Both the position numbers and the translations under genes were made by a program. DNA of 64,000 nt, from NCBI GenBank assembly GCA_013373625.1, contig JABXHM010000008.1, positions 1 to 64,000 on the forward strand, in the 5' to 3' direction. This DNA comes from Alteromonadaceae bacterium. GTDB taxonomy: Bacteria; Pseudomonadota; Gammaproteobacteria; Enterobacterales; Alteromonadaceae. Positions 1-8,950 of this stretch are shown here, piece by piece; within the stretch, counting starts at the first letter, position 1; the number at the start of each line of letters is the position of its first letter. The notes below the pieces were generated by a model that did no database searches, had not been told where the DNA came from, and was given only the letters and a program-made list of their open reading frames with translations.

Positions 1-2
1 CA

Positions 3-965
3 GAGCCAGAGCCAGAGCCAAAAACGTCTTTGTTTGGTCGCCTAAAAGCAAGCCTGTCGCGTACCAAGAGCAATTTAGGCAGCGGCATTGTAAGTTTGTT
101 TCGGGGTAAATCCATTGATGATGAGCTATATGAAGATCTTGAAACACAACTCCTGGTAGCCGACGTGGGTATGGATACCACACAGAAAATTATCGACAAG
201 TTGGTTGAAGGGGCCAAACACTCACAGTTGAAAGACGGTGATGCATTATATGAGCTGCTGAAGCAACAGCTCAGGCAGATGCTCAATGACGTTGAGCAAC
301 CACTGCCTGATGTGATTGCTCAGCATGACAACACAACAGGCCCCTTCGTTATTCTCATGGTAGGGGTTAACGGCGTGGGTAAAACCACCACAATTGGTAA
401 ATTGGCGAAGCAATACCAGCAACAGGGCAAAAAGGTCATGCTGGCCGCAGGAGATACCTTCAGAGCTGCTGCAGTTGAACAATTACAGGTGTGGGGAGAG
501 CGCAATAATATTCCGGTGATTGCTCAACCGACTGGCTCTGACAGTGCGTCAGTGCTGTACGATGCTCTGCAGTCTGCGCAGGCCCGTGGCGTTGATATTC
601 TTATCGCAGACACAGCAGGGCGTTTGCAGAACAAAGACAACCTTATGGAAGAGCTGAAAAAAGTGGTACGGGTAATGAAAAAGCTCAACCCTGACGCTCC
701 CCATGAAGTGATGTTAACACTGGATGCCGGTACCGGTCAGAATGCGATCAGTCAGGCCAAACTCTTTACCCAGGCAGTAGGCTTAACGGGGATTACACTC
801 ACCAAACTGGATGGCACAGCCAAAGGTGGTGTTATCTTTGCCGTGGCAGACAAATTTGGCATTCCCATTCGTTATATTGGTGTGGGTGAGGGGATTGATG
901 ACTTACGCGGCTTTAACGGTGACGAATTTATTGAAGCGCTGTTCAGTGAGAGCGAAAAAAGTTAG
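3..965 (+). CDS. ftsY: Signal recognition particle receptor FtsY (5' end outside window)
   Basis: SRP receptor GTPase that docks ribosome-nascent chain-SRP complexes at the inner membrane for co-translational insertion by SecYEG. The NG domain is complete. Counting from a possible TTG at 30, the P-loop GVNGVGKT lies near residue 112, DTFRAAA near 142, DTAGR near 194 and TKLDG near 258. The frame stays open to the left edge, reading Glu-Pro repeats (EPEPEP) that belong to the acidic A domain typical of gammaproteobacterial FtsY, so the true start lies upstream and the TTG at 30 is not the start. ftsE follows after 52 bases, the usual ftsYEX order. Identification is firm; only the N-terminal length is unknown. 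Confidence 0.97.
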   Translation, partial: EPEPEPKTSLFGRLKASLSRTKSNLGSGIVSLFRGKSIDDELYEDLETQLLVADVGMDTTQKIIDKLVEGAKHSQLKDGDALYELLKQQLRQMLNDVEQPLPDVIAQHDNTTGPFVILMVGVNGVGKTTTIGKLAKQYQQQGKKVMLAAGDTFRAAAVEQLQVWGERNNIPVIAQPTGSDSASVLYDALQSAQARGVDILIADTAGRLQNKDNLMEELKKVVRVMKKLNPDAPHEVMLTLDAGTGQNAISQAKLFTQAVGLTGITLTKLDGTAKGGVIFAVADKFGIPIRYIGVGEGIDDLRGFNGDEFIEALFSESEKS

Positions 966-1017
966 TGTAAGTTGCTGAGTATAAGCACAATAACAATTTA
1001 AGCAGTCAGGATCACCA

Positions 1018-1701
1018 ATGATCAAATTTGAGCAGGTAAGCAAAACCTATCCCGGCGGTCAGCGAGCGCTGTCCAAGGTGGATTTTCATATCGCGCCGGG
1101 CGAAATGGCCTTTTTAACGGGTCATTCCGGTGCCGGAAAGAGCACACTGCTTAAACTAATTAGTATCATGGAGCGCCCAACGGTCGGCAGAGTTTTAATC
1201 AATGGCCATGATCTGAATGTTATTCAACGTCGCCAGATTGCCTATATTCGTCGCGATATCGGTATGATTTTCCAAAGCCACCAACTGCTGATGGATAAAA
1301 GCGTATTCGATAACGTCGCCCTGCCGTTAGTTATTGAAGGCTATGGCCATAAAGAAATTGCTAAACGCGTCGATGCCGCACTGGAAATGGTTGACCTACG
1401 TAACAAAGCGCGTAATTTACCCATTACTCTCTCGGGGGGCGAACAGCAGCGGGTTGGGATCGCTCGCGCGGTGGTAAATAAACCGCCACTGCTGCTGGCC
1501 GATGAGCCAACGGGAAACCTTGACCCTAAGCTATCAATGGAAATTATTCGCCTGTTTGAAGACTTTAATCAGGCGGGTGTGTCGGTGTTAATCGCTACCC
1601 ATGATCTCGGCCTGATTGCACGAATGCGCTACCGGACTCTTACCCTCAAAAACGGCAAGATGATTACCGATGGACTGACTGACCTGGAGAACGAAGAATG
1701 A
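1018..1701 (+). CDS. ftsE: Cell division ATP-binding protein FtsE
   Basis: ATPase of the FtsEX ABC-type complex, which acts at the divisome and controls peptidoglycan amidase activation. The 227 residues carry Walker [10 protein letters not shown] near residue 35, a Q-loop (MIFQSHQLL), the ABC signature LSGGEQQR near 138 and Walker B LLLADEP near 160, followed by the H-loop ATHD. Length matches the family. The start is ATG with AGGATCACC just upstream. The stop overlaps the ftsX start by four bases (ATGA), so the two are translationally coupled. Confidence 0.97.
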   Translation: MIKFEQVSKTYPGGQRALSKVDFHIAPGEMAFLTGHSGAGKSTLLKLISIMERPTVGRVLINGHDLNVIQRRQIAYIRRDIGMIFQSHQLLMDKSVFDNVALPLVIEGYGHKEIAKRVDAALEMVDLRNKARNLPITLSGGEQQRVGIARAVVNKPPLLLADEPTGNLDPKLSMEIIRLFEDFNQAGVSVLIATHDLGLIARMRYRTLTLKNGKMITDGLTDLENEE

Positions 1702-2678
1702 GCATTTTGTTCAAGGGACGCAGTCAGGGAGCGAGTTCGCGTAAAATTAATATCGGCCAGCGGTTTATCATGTTTTTTGTTAATCATGTGCGTCAGGCGC
1801 TGGGTAGTCTTGGCGAACTGTGGCGTCAGCCTGTTGCATCAATTATGACTATTGGTGTACTGGGGTTAAGTATTACGCTGCCAAGCACCTTGTATATTTT
1901 GGTGAAGAATACCGAAAAAATCAGTGCCGGCTGGGAGCAAGCGGCTGAAATATCGTTGTTTTTAAAGGCGCAAACCAGTGCAACAGATGCGCAACAATTA
2001 ATTACCCGATTACAAACCTGGCCAGAAATAGATAAAGTCATCTATGTACCAGCCGACGACGCATTGCAAGAGTTTCAACAGTTGTCCGGCCTTGGAGATG
2101 CGGTAAAGTATCTTGAGTCAAACCCGCTCCCTGATGTCGTTTTGGTTACTCCGGGAGAAAAGCATACGGCGCCGACATCAGCCAAACTTCTGTTAGAAAA
2201 GCTGCAACAGCAGCGCGAAGTGGATCTTGGCAAACTGGATATTGAATGGTTGGAGCGACTGTATGGGTTTCTGCAAATCGCAACAGAAATGGTCACTATA
2301 ATCGGCATTTTGTTGTTTGTTGCGGTGATTCTGATTGTTGGCAATACCATCAGGCTAAATATTCTCAACAAGCGCGATGAGATACTGGTGATGAAATTGG
2401 TGGGTGCTACTGATAGCTTCATTCATCGCCCGTTTTTGTATACAGGCTTTTGGTATGGCCTGTTAGGTGGTGTCATAGCCTGGATGGCGGTGATCGTTAT
2501 TTTGTGGTGGATGGATAGCAGTATCCAGTCTTTCGCCAGTCTTTACGACAAGTCGTTTCATATTACCGGCCTGACCGGGAATGCACTACTAACCATGCTT
2601 TTCTTGTCGGTAATGCTCGGGTTAGTTGGTTCACTCATTTCTGTACAGCGTCACGTTCGGCAAATAGAACCCCGTTAA
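1698..2678 (+). CDS. ftsX: Cell division protein FtsX
   Basis: Membrane partner of FtsE. The 326 residues show a cytoplasmic N-terminus, a first membrane segment near residues 50-70 (SIMTIGVLGLSITLPSTLYI), a periplasmic loop of about 120 residues, and three more membrane segments in the C-terminal FtsX/MacB-type permease domain. The periplasmic loop is the part known in this family to contact amidase activators such as EnvC. It begins at an ATG overlapping the ftsE stop. In many relatives rpoH follows directly; here about 4.3 kb of other genes intervene. Confidence 0.96.
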   Translation: MSILFKGRSQGASSRKINIGQRFIMFFVNHVRQALGSLGELWRQPVASIMTIGVLGLSITLPSTLYILVKNTEKISAGWEQAAEISLFLKAQTSATDAQQLITRLQTWPEIDKVIYVPADDALQEFQQLSGLGDAVKYLESNPLPDVVLVTPGEKHTAPTSAKLLLEKLQQQREVDLGKLDIEWLERLYGFLQIATEMVTIIGILLFVAVILIVGNTIRLNILNKRDEILVMKLVGATDSFIHRPFLYTGFWYGLLGGVIAWMAVIVILWWMDSSIQSFASLYDKSFHITGLTGNALLTMLFLSVMLGLVGSLISVQRHVRQIEPR

Positions 2679-2692
2679 ACGCACATTAAAGT

Positions 2693-2716
2693 AAACCTTA
2701 CATCCTCAGGTTTTTT
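2693..2716 (+). terminator. Weak intrinsic terminator after ftsX
   Basis: AAACCT and AGGTTT can pair across a nine-base loop, and the 3' arm runs into six Ts. The stem is only six pairs and AT-rich, so this is a weak candidate, but its position 15 bases after the ftsX stop is right for ending the ftsYEX transcript. Confidence 0.4.
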
Positions 2717-2870
2717 GTGGCATCTACAGGTTTACTCTTCATATTTATCATACATATAAAGTCTAACCAGACACCAACACTCGCACCATGTATGCCCAAC
2801 ATGTTTCTTACTTTCAAGATCACCGCTAAAAACTCAAGACTTGTTAAATATTTGTGCATAAAGTTTGCTA

Positions 2871-2909
2871 TTTGTTAATAAATGATCAAAGCTATAATAA
2901 TAATATAAT
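2871..2909 (+). promoter_or_regulatory. Candidate promoter of the arabinanase gene
   Basis: Two perfect -10 hexamers TATAAT (2893-2898 and 2904-2909) lie in a very AT-rich stretch. TTTGTT at 2871-2876 sits 16 bases before the first and could be a weak -35. The Shine-Dalgarno AGGA at 2915-2918 and the ATG at 2929 follow. The region from 2717 to 2870 shows nothing else recognisable. Confidence 0.4.
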
Positions 2910-2928
2910 ACAATAGGATTAAATTGAC

Positions 2929-4341
2929 ATGAAATTACCTTTACTAGGACGAGTTCTGTGCGTAATTACGCTGGGTTTGTGCGGAGATTATGCAAATGCA
3001 ATCGATAATGGTGTTTACACAATAACGTCTAAACACAGCGGCAAACTGGTAGAAGTTGGCGCGGCCAGTCTTAATGACGGTGCAAACGTAATTCAGTGGC
3101 CGGCAAACGGGAATAACACCCAGCGCTGGTTGATAGCCGAACAATCTGATGGTTTTTATAGCGTGATTAACCTCAATTCCGGTAAAGCGCTGGAAGTGTT
3201 TGACTGGCAAACCAGTGATGGTGCCAATGTGGTGCAGTTTGAAGATCAGGGACTGGCCAGTCAGCGCTGGCAAATTAACGAGCTGGGTGACGGTACGGTA
3301 AGCTTTATCAATAAACACTCTGGTAAAGCATTAGACTTGAATGGTTTTGATACCTCAGATGGCGCTAATATCGCGCAGTGGGGGTACTGGGGCGGCGACG
3401 CTCAGCGCTGGGAGCTGACCAAGCTGGCAAACGTAGAAAACTCACCGTTTGATCCATCTGTTACCAATGGTTCTGCTAACCACTGGCCGCTGACAGGCAG
3501 TTTGGTAACGCACGATCCTACCCTGGCCTATGAAAATGGCATGTGGTGGATTTTCCAGACTGGCCCTGGTATTGCGGGTAAATGGTCTGACAACGGGGTT
3601 AGCTGGAATGATGCGCAAGCCGTATTTCCCAATGGTTTATCCTGGTGGGGTAATTATGTGCCCGGTCACGATGGCATCGACGTTTGGGCACCTGATATTA
3701 AGCAATACAACGGTCGCACGTGGTTGTATTATTCTATTTCTACCTTCGGCTCCAGGGTTTCAGCAATTGGCCTGGCTTCTGCGCCCAGTATTCTAAGTGG
3801 TAACTGGCGGGACGATGGTTTGGTGATTAATACTACCAACAGCAATAACTATAACGCTATCGATCCTGAACTGGTGGTTGCTGAGGACGGTAGCCCCTGG
3901 CTGACATTCGGTTCGTGGAACTCGGGTATTAAAGTGTCGCGTATTAACCCTGTTACCATGAAACCCTTTGGTCCGCTGTACAGTATTGCCAGTCGCTCAG
4001 GAGGTATTGAAGCGCCTGCACTGATTTACCGTCAGGGGTATTACTATTTGTTTGTGTCACTGGGTAAATGTTGTGATGGGGTCAATAGTACCTACCGTAT
4101 CGCTTATGGCCGTTCCACCGACATTCGTGGACCGTATCTGGATAAAAATGGCCAGGATATGATGCAAGGCGGCGGTAGTGTTCTGGATGCAGGTAACTCT
4201 CAGTGGGTCGGCCCGGGCGGTGAAGACATCGTCAATACTGACGTGATCATTCGTCATGCCTATGATGCCAGTGACAATGGTTTACCCAAAGTACTGATCA
4301 GTACACTTAACTGGGACAGTAACGGTTGGCCACGCTATTAA
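2929..4341 (+). CDS. Secreted ricin-lectin/GH43 endo-arabinanase
   Basis: Predicted extracellular endo-1,5-alpha-L-arabinanase. A signal peptide of about 24 residues ends in ANA. Residues 25-165 form a ricin-type beta-trefoil lectin with three QxW-type repeats (W67, W114, W161, each preceded by QR). The GH43 five-bladed domain fills residues 185-470, with the three expected acids: base D196 in THDP, D312 in AIDPE and acid E361 in GGIEAP. The C-terminal NWDSNGWPRY is the normal family end, so the protein is complete. The lectin-first order suggests that the lectin anchors the enzyme on polysaccharide. It stands alone, without transporters or other arabinan genes nearby, and interrupts the usual ftsX-rpoH linkage. 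Confidence 0.88.
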   Translation: MKLPLLGRVLCVITLGLCGDYANAIDNGVYTITSKHSGKLVEVGAASLNDGANVIQWPANGNNTQRWLIAEQSDGFYSVINLNSGKALEVFDWQTSDGANVVQFEDQGLASQRWQINELGDGTVSFINKHSGKALDLNGFDTSDGANIAQWGYWGGDAQRWELTKLANVENSPFDPSVTNGSANHWPLTGSLVTHDPTLAYENGMWWIFQTGPGIAGKWSDNGVSWNDAQAVFPNGLSWWGNYVPGHDGIDVWAPDIKQYNGRTWLYYSISTFGSRVSAIGLASAPSILSGNWRDDGLVINTTNSNNYNAIDPELVVAEDGSPWLTFGSWNSGIKVSRINPVTMKPFGPLYSIASRSGGIEAPALIYRQGYYYLFVSLGKCCDGVNSTYRIAYGRSTDIRGPYLDKNGQDMMQGGGSVLDAGNSQWVGPGGEDIVNTDVIIRHAYDASDNGLPKVLISTLNWDSNGWPRY

Positions 4342-4364
4342 ACGTGTGAAAAGCGTATAAAAAA

Positions 4365-4430
4365 ACAGGCTGATATAGTTTCCAGCCTGTGTGCGGTATG
4401 GTGATAGTATTTACCATGCCGCATTTTTTT
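4365..4430 (+). terminator. Double hairpin terminator after the arabinanase gene
   Basis: The second hairpin is the strong one: 4392-4402 pairs with 4413-4423 over 11 positions with one G-U pair, followed by seven Ts (4424-4430). A first hairpin, ACAGGCTG (4365-4372) with CAGCCTGT (4383-4390), stands just before it and is preceded by a run of As. Confidence 0.8.
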
Positions 4431-4536
4431 GCTGTGTATTCTGCAATTTGCCCGAGCCTTGCCATATTCAAAAATACGCGTAGGATCCTGGCTTTCATTG
4501 ATACACGTCGTTTTCTTTGGGAGCCTTCAGCGTACT

Positions 4537-5151
4537 GTGAACTTTCTGGCACATCTGTTTTTAGCACAACCAACGGCAGACTCTTATTTTGGTAATCTAT
4601 TAGGAGATTTCCGGCGAGGTGTCGACCTTAACGATTACCCGCACGCAGTGCGAACCGGCGTGGCTAACCATATGCATGTCGATAAGTTTACCGACCATCA
4701 TCCACTGGTAAAAAAAGCGAAAACTCTGGTTTCTGAATCTCGTCGCCGCTATGCCGGCATTATGCTGGATATTTTGTTTGATCATTTTCTGATAAAACAC
4801 TGGCAACACTATTCTCATCAATCATTGCACGATTTTTGTGAAGATGTTTACACTCGGCTAGGTAGTCGTGTACATGTAATGCCATCAAGAATGCAGATTG
4901 TTGTAAAGGGCATGCTCAAATACCGTTGGCTAACCACCTATCAAAACCTGTCGGGGGTTGGTAAAGCGTTGGATCGTACTGCCGGACGGATTCGTTTTGC
5001 GAACAGTTTTCATGGCAGTATCGAGGAAGTACAGGCAAATTATTCAGATTTTGAGCAAGCGTTTACGGCGTTTTTTCCAGAACTGATAGAGTCTGTTCGA
5101 GCTCACAACATTGAAATAATTACGCCAAAGAACAACTGCCCTAGCTATTGA
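4537..5151 (+). CDS. acpH: Acyl carrier protein phosphodiesterase
   Basis: AcpH-family enzyme, which removes the 4'-phosphopantetheine arm from holo-ACP. The protein starts NFLAHLFLAQ like the family and has the HD-type metal motifs: GNLLGDFRRG near residue 20, HMHVDKFTDHHP near 45 and DILFDHFLIKHW near 80. The GTG at 4537 is chosen because it gives the family's N-terminus and a 204-residue protein of normal size; GGGAG at 4519-4523 is a somewhat distant ribosome site. An open frame continues upstream to 4429, but it runs through the preceding terminator. The 3' end overlaps the convergent EAL-HDOD gene by 11 bases. Confidence 0.85.
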   Translation: MNFLAHLFLAQPTADSYFGNLLGDFRRGVDLNDYPHAVRTGVANHMHVDKFTDHHPLVKKAKTLVSESRRRYAGIMLDILFDHFLIKHWQHYSHQSLHDFCEDVYTRLGSRVHVMPSRMQIVVKGMLKYRWLTTYQNLSGVGKALDRTAGRIRFANSFHGSIEEVQANYSDFEQAFTAFFPELIESVRAHNIEIITPKNNCPSY

Positions 5152-6382
5152 CTATCTTTTTCGGGAAATAAGAAGAGACTGTCTGGCGAACGCCATTCCC
5201 CCATACAATGGATTGATTGTACAGGCTATGCAGATACTTTTGGTCGATATTGAGCTCTTTGGCCTCGCGAATAACATTCATCCATAAGCCGCTTTCAAAT
5301 GCCTTAACCAGTTTAAGATAATGATTAAACTCTGATGACTGACAAAGCAACGCTTCATTTATCTCGTCGGTCAATGGTAATTGGCGCAGTATGTCAGGCA
5401 TTTCCTGATCCAGCAGTGCATCAAGTAATGAAAACAAACCGATAAGAAAACCTATTGGTGGATCAGAGTGAATACCACGTTCTTCGGCAAGCAGATCAAA
5501 AAACTTCGCCCTGACCAATGACATATGCAGTAATTCAAGCGGCTTGTCATCACCCAACTGAGCCATAGCTAAGAGCGCAATGAATTTTTTGATCTCCACT
5601 TCACCCATGTAATTAAGGGCATGTTTGAGCGACAGGATTTTATACCGCTTATTAATCGTCGGGTTATTAATAAATTTCAGTAATAAAAACGATAGTGCAG
5701 CATCACGTTCAATAATTTGATTAATACGTTCAAGGTTAAACTGAGAATTCGAGCTTTCACCCATTAAGTCAACAAGGTTCATTTTTGAGGCAGGAAGCTG
5801 GCGCTGGATTGTTGCTTCTGGTTTGGCAAAAAAGTAACCCTGGAACAGGTCAAAGCCTAAGTCCCGACAAACCACAAAGTCGTCGTGATTGTTAACATTT
5901 TCAGCAACTAACTGAATTTTTGATTGCAAAAAGCGTGGTATATTTTTTTCAATTACACTGTAATTTGCTTTGTGAACATCGACCTTCAGGATATCAATGA
6001 GTGGAAAAATAGAATGCTGGCCACTGACCATGGCCGGGTCATCAATCGCCAGCTTAAAACCAAGCTGTTTAATATGCTTGCAGGCATCAATTAGTGCAGA
6101 CTGTTGCTCTGGATAGTCTGAAAGTTCAATAACTACAGAATCTGGTGTCAGTGCAGGAGGCAAACCTGTAATGATGGTGTCACTATGAAAATTAATAAAT
6201 GAGGTTTTATTGCAACATATTTCATCCAGGCCGAGGGTGTAAAATTGCTCAATAATGTAACGGCTTTTTTGTTCTGAATGAACGGGATACGTGCCAGACT
6301 TTCCATCTCTGAACAGCAATTCATAGCCGAATAAGTCTTTCTCTCGGTCGAGGATTGGCTGGCGAGCAATAAAAGCAAACAT
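5141..6382 (-). CDS. EAL-HDOD domain signalling protein (YuxH/CdgJ type)
   Basis: The 413 residues join an N-terminal EAL-like domain (about 1-205) to a C-terminal HDOD domain (about 210-400). The opening FIARQPILDREKDLFGYELL is typical of this family. The EAL signature is changed to ELL, and the DDFGxG loop reads DDPAMVSG, although the acid in VIELS, the lysine in LKVD and the QGYFFAKP end are kept. Relatives such as Vibrio CdgJ act in motility and biofilm control, some without phosphodiesterase activity. Whether this one cleaves cyclic di-GMP cannot be told from sequence. It converges on acpH with an 11-base overlap. Confidence 0.88.
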   Translation of the reverse strand: MFAFIARQPILDREKDLFGYELLFRDGKSGTYPVHSEQKSRYIIEQFYTLGLDEICCNKTSFINFHSDTIITGLPPALTPDSVVIELSDYPEQQSALIDACKHIKQLGFKLAIDDPAMVSGQHSIFPLIDILKVDVHKANYSVIEKNIPRFLQSKIQLVAENVNNHDDFVVCRDLGFDLFQGYFFAKPEATIQRQLPASKMNLVDLMGESSNSQFNLERINQIIERDAALSFLLLKFINNPTINKRYKILSLKHALNYMGEVEIKKFIALLAMAQLGDDKPLELLHMSLVRAKFFDLLAEERGIHSDPPIGFLIGLFSLLDALLDQEMPDILRQLPLTDEINEALLCQSSEFNHYLKLVKAFESGLWMNVIREAKELNIDQKYLHSLYNQSIVWGNGVRQTVSSYFPKKIVNS

Positions 6383-6980
6383 GCGATGAATTATCCTTGC
6401 AGCTTATTGGATAGATCAATTGATAATTTAAAACTTTACCCGAAGGTTAGAGTTTGATCCATCTTTTGTTCAGACTCTGTACAACAAAGGTGCAATAAAA
6501 CCCCGGGCAAATACAGCGCCACGAGCAGATTGACGTAACGATTAATACGGGTAGCTCCGTTACAAAACTGCTCATCTTGCAAAGCGAAGGCTGCGCCAGC
6601 AGGAATAGCCTGCAGGAGCAGTCGTAGTGTCGATGCTCGTGTACATGCCTGAATGCCTCCAAAAAATCGTTAAGTCTCCGCATAATGTTACTCAGCGTAA
6701 TGTCGTTGTGTTACATCCGTAATTACTATTGAATGTCACTCTTAGCAGCACGTGCCTGTTTGTTTTTTTGCGCTAATGAAGTGCATAAAATAACCGATTA
6801 CGTGGGAATGAAACTTTTTTGTATAAATAGGGTCTTGTATAATAGACATGAAGACATTATATATACTGTTTGATTGAACAATCTGTTGGTCTGTGACCAC
6901 TGCATTCATACATTGTTTGATCTTCGCACATAAGTGTTTTTTTGATATAATAATGTGCTTAGGATTTTTTTGAGGTGACT
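6383..6980 (+). promoter_or_regulatory. Long intergenic leader upstream of rpoH
   Basis: No convincing gene lies in these roughly 600 bases. The right half is AT-rich and holds two perfect TATAAT hexamers, at 6838-6843 and 6946-6951. Neither has a good -35 at 17 bases (TTTTTT and TTCGCA). They are possible rpoH promoters, which fits the multiple promoters known for rpoH in relatives. The part nearest the gene may also hold the 5' untranslated region that could act as a thermosensor, but no clear pairing with the start site was identified. Confidence 0.35.
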
Positions 6981-7847
6981 ATGAGCGTGACTACAAGCAA
7001 AAACCTGCAATCGATGGCGCTGTCTGTACCACACAATGGAAGTATTGAAGGGTATATTCAGGCAGTAAGTACTATCGATATGCTCACTGCCGACGAAGAG
7101 CGCGAGCTGGCGGTTCGTTTGCGGGAAGATGAAGACATTGATGCTGCGCGTAAGCTCGTAATGTCTCACCTTCGTTTTGTGGTACATATTGCCAAGTCTT
7201 ATTCAGGCTACGGGTTGCCGCAAGCCGACCTTATTCAGGAAGGTAACATTGGCCTGATGAAGGCGGTCAAGCGCTTTGACCCAACAGTAGGGGTACGTTT
7301 GGTATCCTTTGCAGTGCACTGGATTAAAGCTGAAATCCATGAATTCGTATTAAAGAACTGGCGGATCGTGAAGGTTGCAACGACTAAGGCGCAGCGAAAA
7401 TTATTCTTTAATTTACGTAAAGCCAAAAAGCGCCTTGGCTGGTTTAGCCACGAAGAAGTGCAAACGGTGGCCAGAGAGTTGGGCGTGAGCACTAAAGAAG
7501 TGCTGCAAATGGAAGCGCGAATGAGCTCCCAGGATCAGGCATTCGACTTAAGTGCGGATGACGACGAAAATTCCAATTTTGCACCTGTACAGTTTTTGGA
7601 AGATAAGTCTGAAGATGTAGAGTCAACGGTGATTAATGATGACTGGGATAGTAATGCAACCAGACGCTTACACTCAGCGATTAAAACGTTAGACGACCGC
7701 AGCCAGGACATTATCGAGACGCGTTGGTTAGCCGATAATAAAACAACGCTGCAGGACTTAGCCGATAAGTATCAGGTGTCAGCAGAACGTGTTCGCCAAA
7801 TTGAAAAGAACGCAATGAAGAAGTTACAGGCAGCAATGGTTGCTTAG
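6981..7847 (+). CDS. rpoH: Heat-shock sigma factor RpoH (sigma-32)
   Basis: Alternative sigma factor that directs RNA polymerase to heat-shock promoters. The protein has region 2 ([20 protein letters not shown], then [13 protein letters not shown] and [17 protein letters not shown]), the RpoH box [10 protein letters not shown] unique to this sigma, and the region 4 helix-turn-helix [17 protein letters not shown]. The ATG at 6981 is preferred over the in-frame GTG at 6975, because the GTG falls inside the likely ribosome site GAGGTG (6972-6977). It gives a 288-residue protein of normal length. Confidence 0.97.
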   Translation: MSVTTSKNLQSMALSVPHNGSIEGYIQAVSTIDMLTADEERELAVRLREDEDIDAARKLVMSHLRFVVHIAKSYSGYGLPQADLIQEGNIGLMKAVKRFDPTVGVRLVSFAVHWIKAEIHEFVLKNWRIVKVATTKAQRKLFFNLRKAKKRLGWFSHEEVQTVARELGVSTKEVLQMEARMSSQDQAFDLSADDDENSNFAPVQFLEDKSEDVESTVINDDWDSNATRRLHSAIKTLDDRSQDIIETRWLADNKTTLQDLADKYQVSAERVRQIEKNAMKKLQAAMVA

Positions 7848-7871
7848 TGAAAACGTATGACTGATTCATTT

Positions 7872-7897
7872 AAAAAGCGCCGTAAGGCGCTTTTTTT
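7872..7897 (+). terminator. Intrinsic terminator of rpoH
   Basis: AAAAAGCGCC and GGCGCTTTTT pair around a GTAA tetraloop, and a run of seven Ts follows. It is a strong bidirectional terminator 24 bases after the rpoH stop. Confidence 0.9.
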
Positions 7898-8128
7898 ATA
7901 GCTAGTGGAACTTATCGCATAAAACGCGTGATGCGTGTGCCGGGTGTCAACGCGCAACATAGCGAAGCGGCTATGCCAGGTGGCAGTGTGTGTGAGTCAT
8001 GTTGTTGCTTAATGTCGCAGGAGCAGGGGATAGAGCTCGTACAAGTCGCCAGGCCTTAACACTATCTGAAAAATAGCGCTTGTCAGTGTAGCCAATCTTG
8101 ACCTTTAAAAAGCAAATCTTAAAACGCA
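7898..8128. other. Intergenic region between rpoH and dsbA
   Basis: No gene is seen. The only structure noticed is a short hairpin, CATAGC (7958-7963) with GCTATG (7970-7975). Nothing suggests a known RNA family. Confidence 0.3.
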
Positions 8129-8157
8129 AAACGCCCGACGTATTTCATCGGGCGTTT
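8129..8157 (-). terminator. Intrinsic terminator of dsbA
   Basis: AAACGCCCGA (8129-8138) pairs with TCGGGCGTTT (8148-8157) around a nine-base loop. Read on the minus strand it lies 56 bases after the dsbA stop and is followed by a T-rich tract. Confidence 0.8.
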
Positions 8158-8213
8158 ACAAATGCGTAAATTCTAAGCCAGCGAGCAGCTAAAAAGAACC
8201 GCTAAGATGTTTG

Positions 8214-8840
8214 CTAGTCCTTTTCTGTCGCCAGATAGTTAATAAGTTCAATACGTTCTTCAGTTGAAGCGCCGCGGGTAAACTGAACTTTATACTTACC
8301 ATTAACGATAAAGGTTGGGACAGAGCGCACTTCATTTCGATAGTCCTCAACGATTTTGTTGTTTTTGCCTAACATTGAGCGAACACCAAAGCTTTTGGCC
8401 AGTTTATCAAACTGCTCACCATCCACACCGTTAAGAACAAAGATATTGCGAATGTCTTTAAGCCCGGTAATGATTGCACGTTCACGGTGAATATAATTGA
8501 AGATGGCACTGCTTAACTTATCTTGTTGCTTCAGGGCTTTTGCCATTAACATACCGGTAGTGACTTCATCCTGCACTGCCTGACTGGCGTTAGGCATAAA
8601 GTTAACGTGGATTTTTTCGAACTTTACGCCTTGCTTGAGCCCCGCTTTGAGATCCTTCACAAATGGCTCTGTACGATAGCAATGCGGACACCAGTATGAA
8701 AAAAACTCAACGACCTGTGGTGAATCACTCAATGGTTTATTAAGTACTTCATAATGAGTACCTTCCTGCCATTTGTCAGCAGCATAAGCGTGCAGTGGAA
8801 CTAACATTGCCAGTACAGCCCATAAAGCAAACTTCTTCAT
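8214..8840 (-). CDS. dsbA: Periplasmic thiol:disulfide interchange protein DsbA
   Basis: Oxidase that introduces disulfides into periplasmic proteins. A signal peptide of 20 residues (MKKFALWAV...AYA) precedes a thioredoxin fold with the active site CPHC at residues 51-54, the DsbA-specific dipeptide, and the cis-proline loop SVPTFIVNGKY near residue 170. Length (208) is typical. In enterobacteria srkA lies directly upstream of dsbA; here btuB with its riboswitch sits between them, so dsbA probably has its own promoter in the 110-base gap. Confidence 0.95.
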   Translation of the reverse strand: MKKFALWAVLAMLVPLHAYAADKWQEGTHYEVLNKPLSDSPQVVEFFSYWCPHCYRTEPFVKDLKAGLKQGVKFEKIHVNFMPNASQAVQDEVTTGMLMAKALKQQDKLSSAIFNYIHRERAIITGLKDIRNIFVLNGVDGEQFDKLAKSFGVRSMLGKNNKIVEDYRNEVRSVPTFIVNGKYKVQFTRGASTEERIELINYLATEKD

Positions 8841-8903
8841 TCTCGTGTTATCCTTTATTGCAAATCAACGTAAAAAATCCAGAGTACCACAGCGGCTTTT
8901 ATT

Positions 8904-8927
8904 CGCCTAGTCGGTGGCGACCAGGCG
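8904..8927 (-). terminator. Possible hairpin at the end of btuB
   Basis: CGCCT-GTCG (8904-8913) pairs with CGAC-AGGCG (8918-8927) with one internal mismatch and a GTGG loop. It lies 24 bases after the btuB stop, but no run of Ts follows on the minus strand, so it is at best a weak or factor-assisted terminator. Confidence 0.35.
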
Positions 8928-8950
8928 ACGCTTATCACGATTAAAGAGAC

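Noticed and set aside
3..20. CAGAGC tandem repeat at the left edge as a microsatellite or binding site
   Set aside because: It is in frame and encodes the Glu-Pro repeats of the FtsY acidic domain.
4429..4536. Longer N-terminus for AcpH
   Set aside because: It would start within the T-run of the arabinanase terminator and does not resemble the family, which begins NFLAHL.
6447..6683. 78-residue frame on the minus strand upstream of rpoH
   Set aside because: No ribosome site, unusual composition rich in Cys/Trp/His, and no recognisable domain; probably chance.
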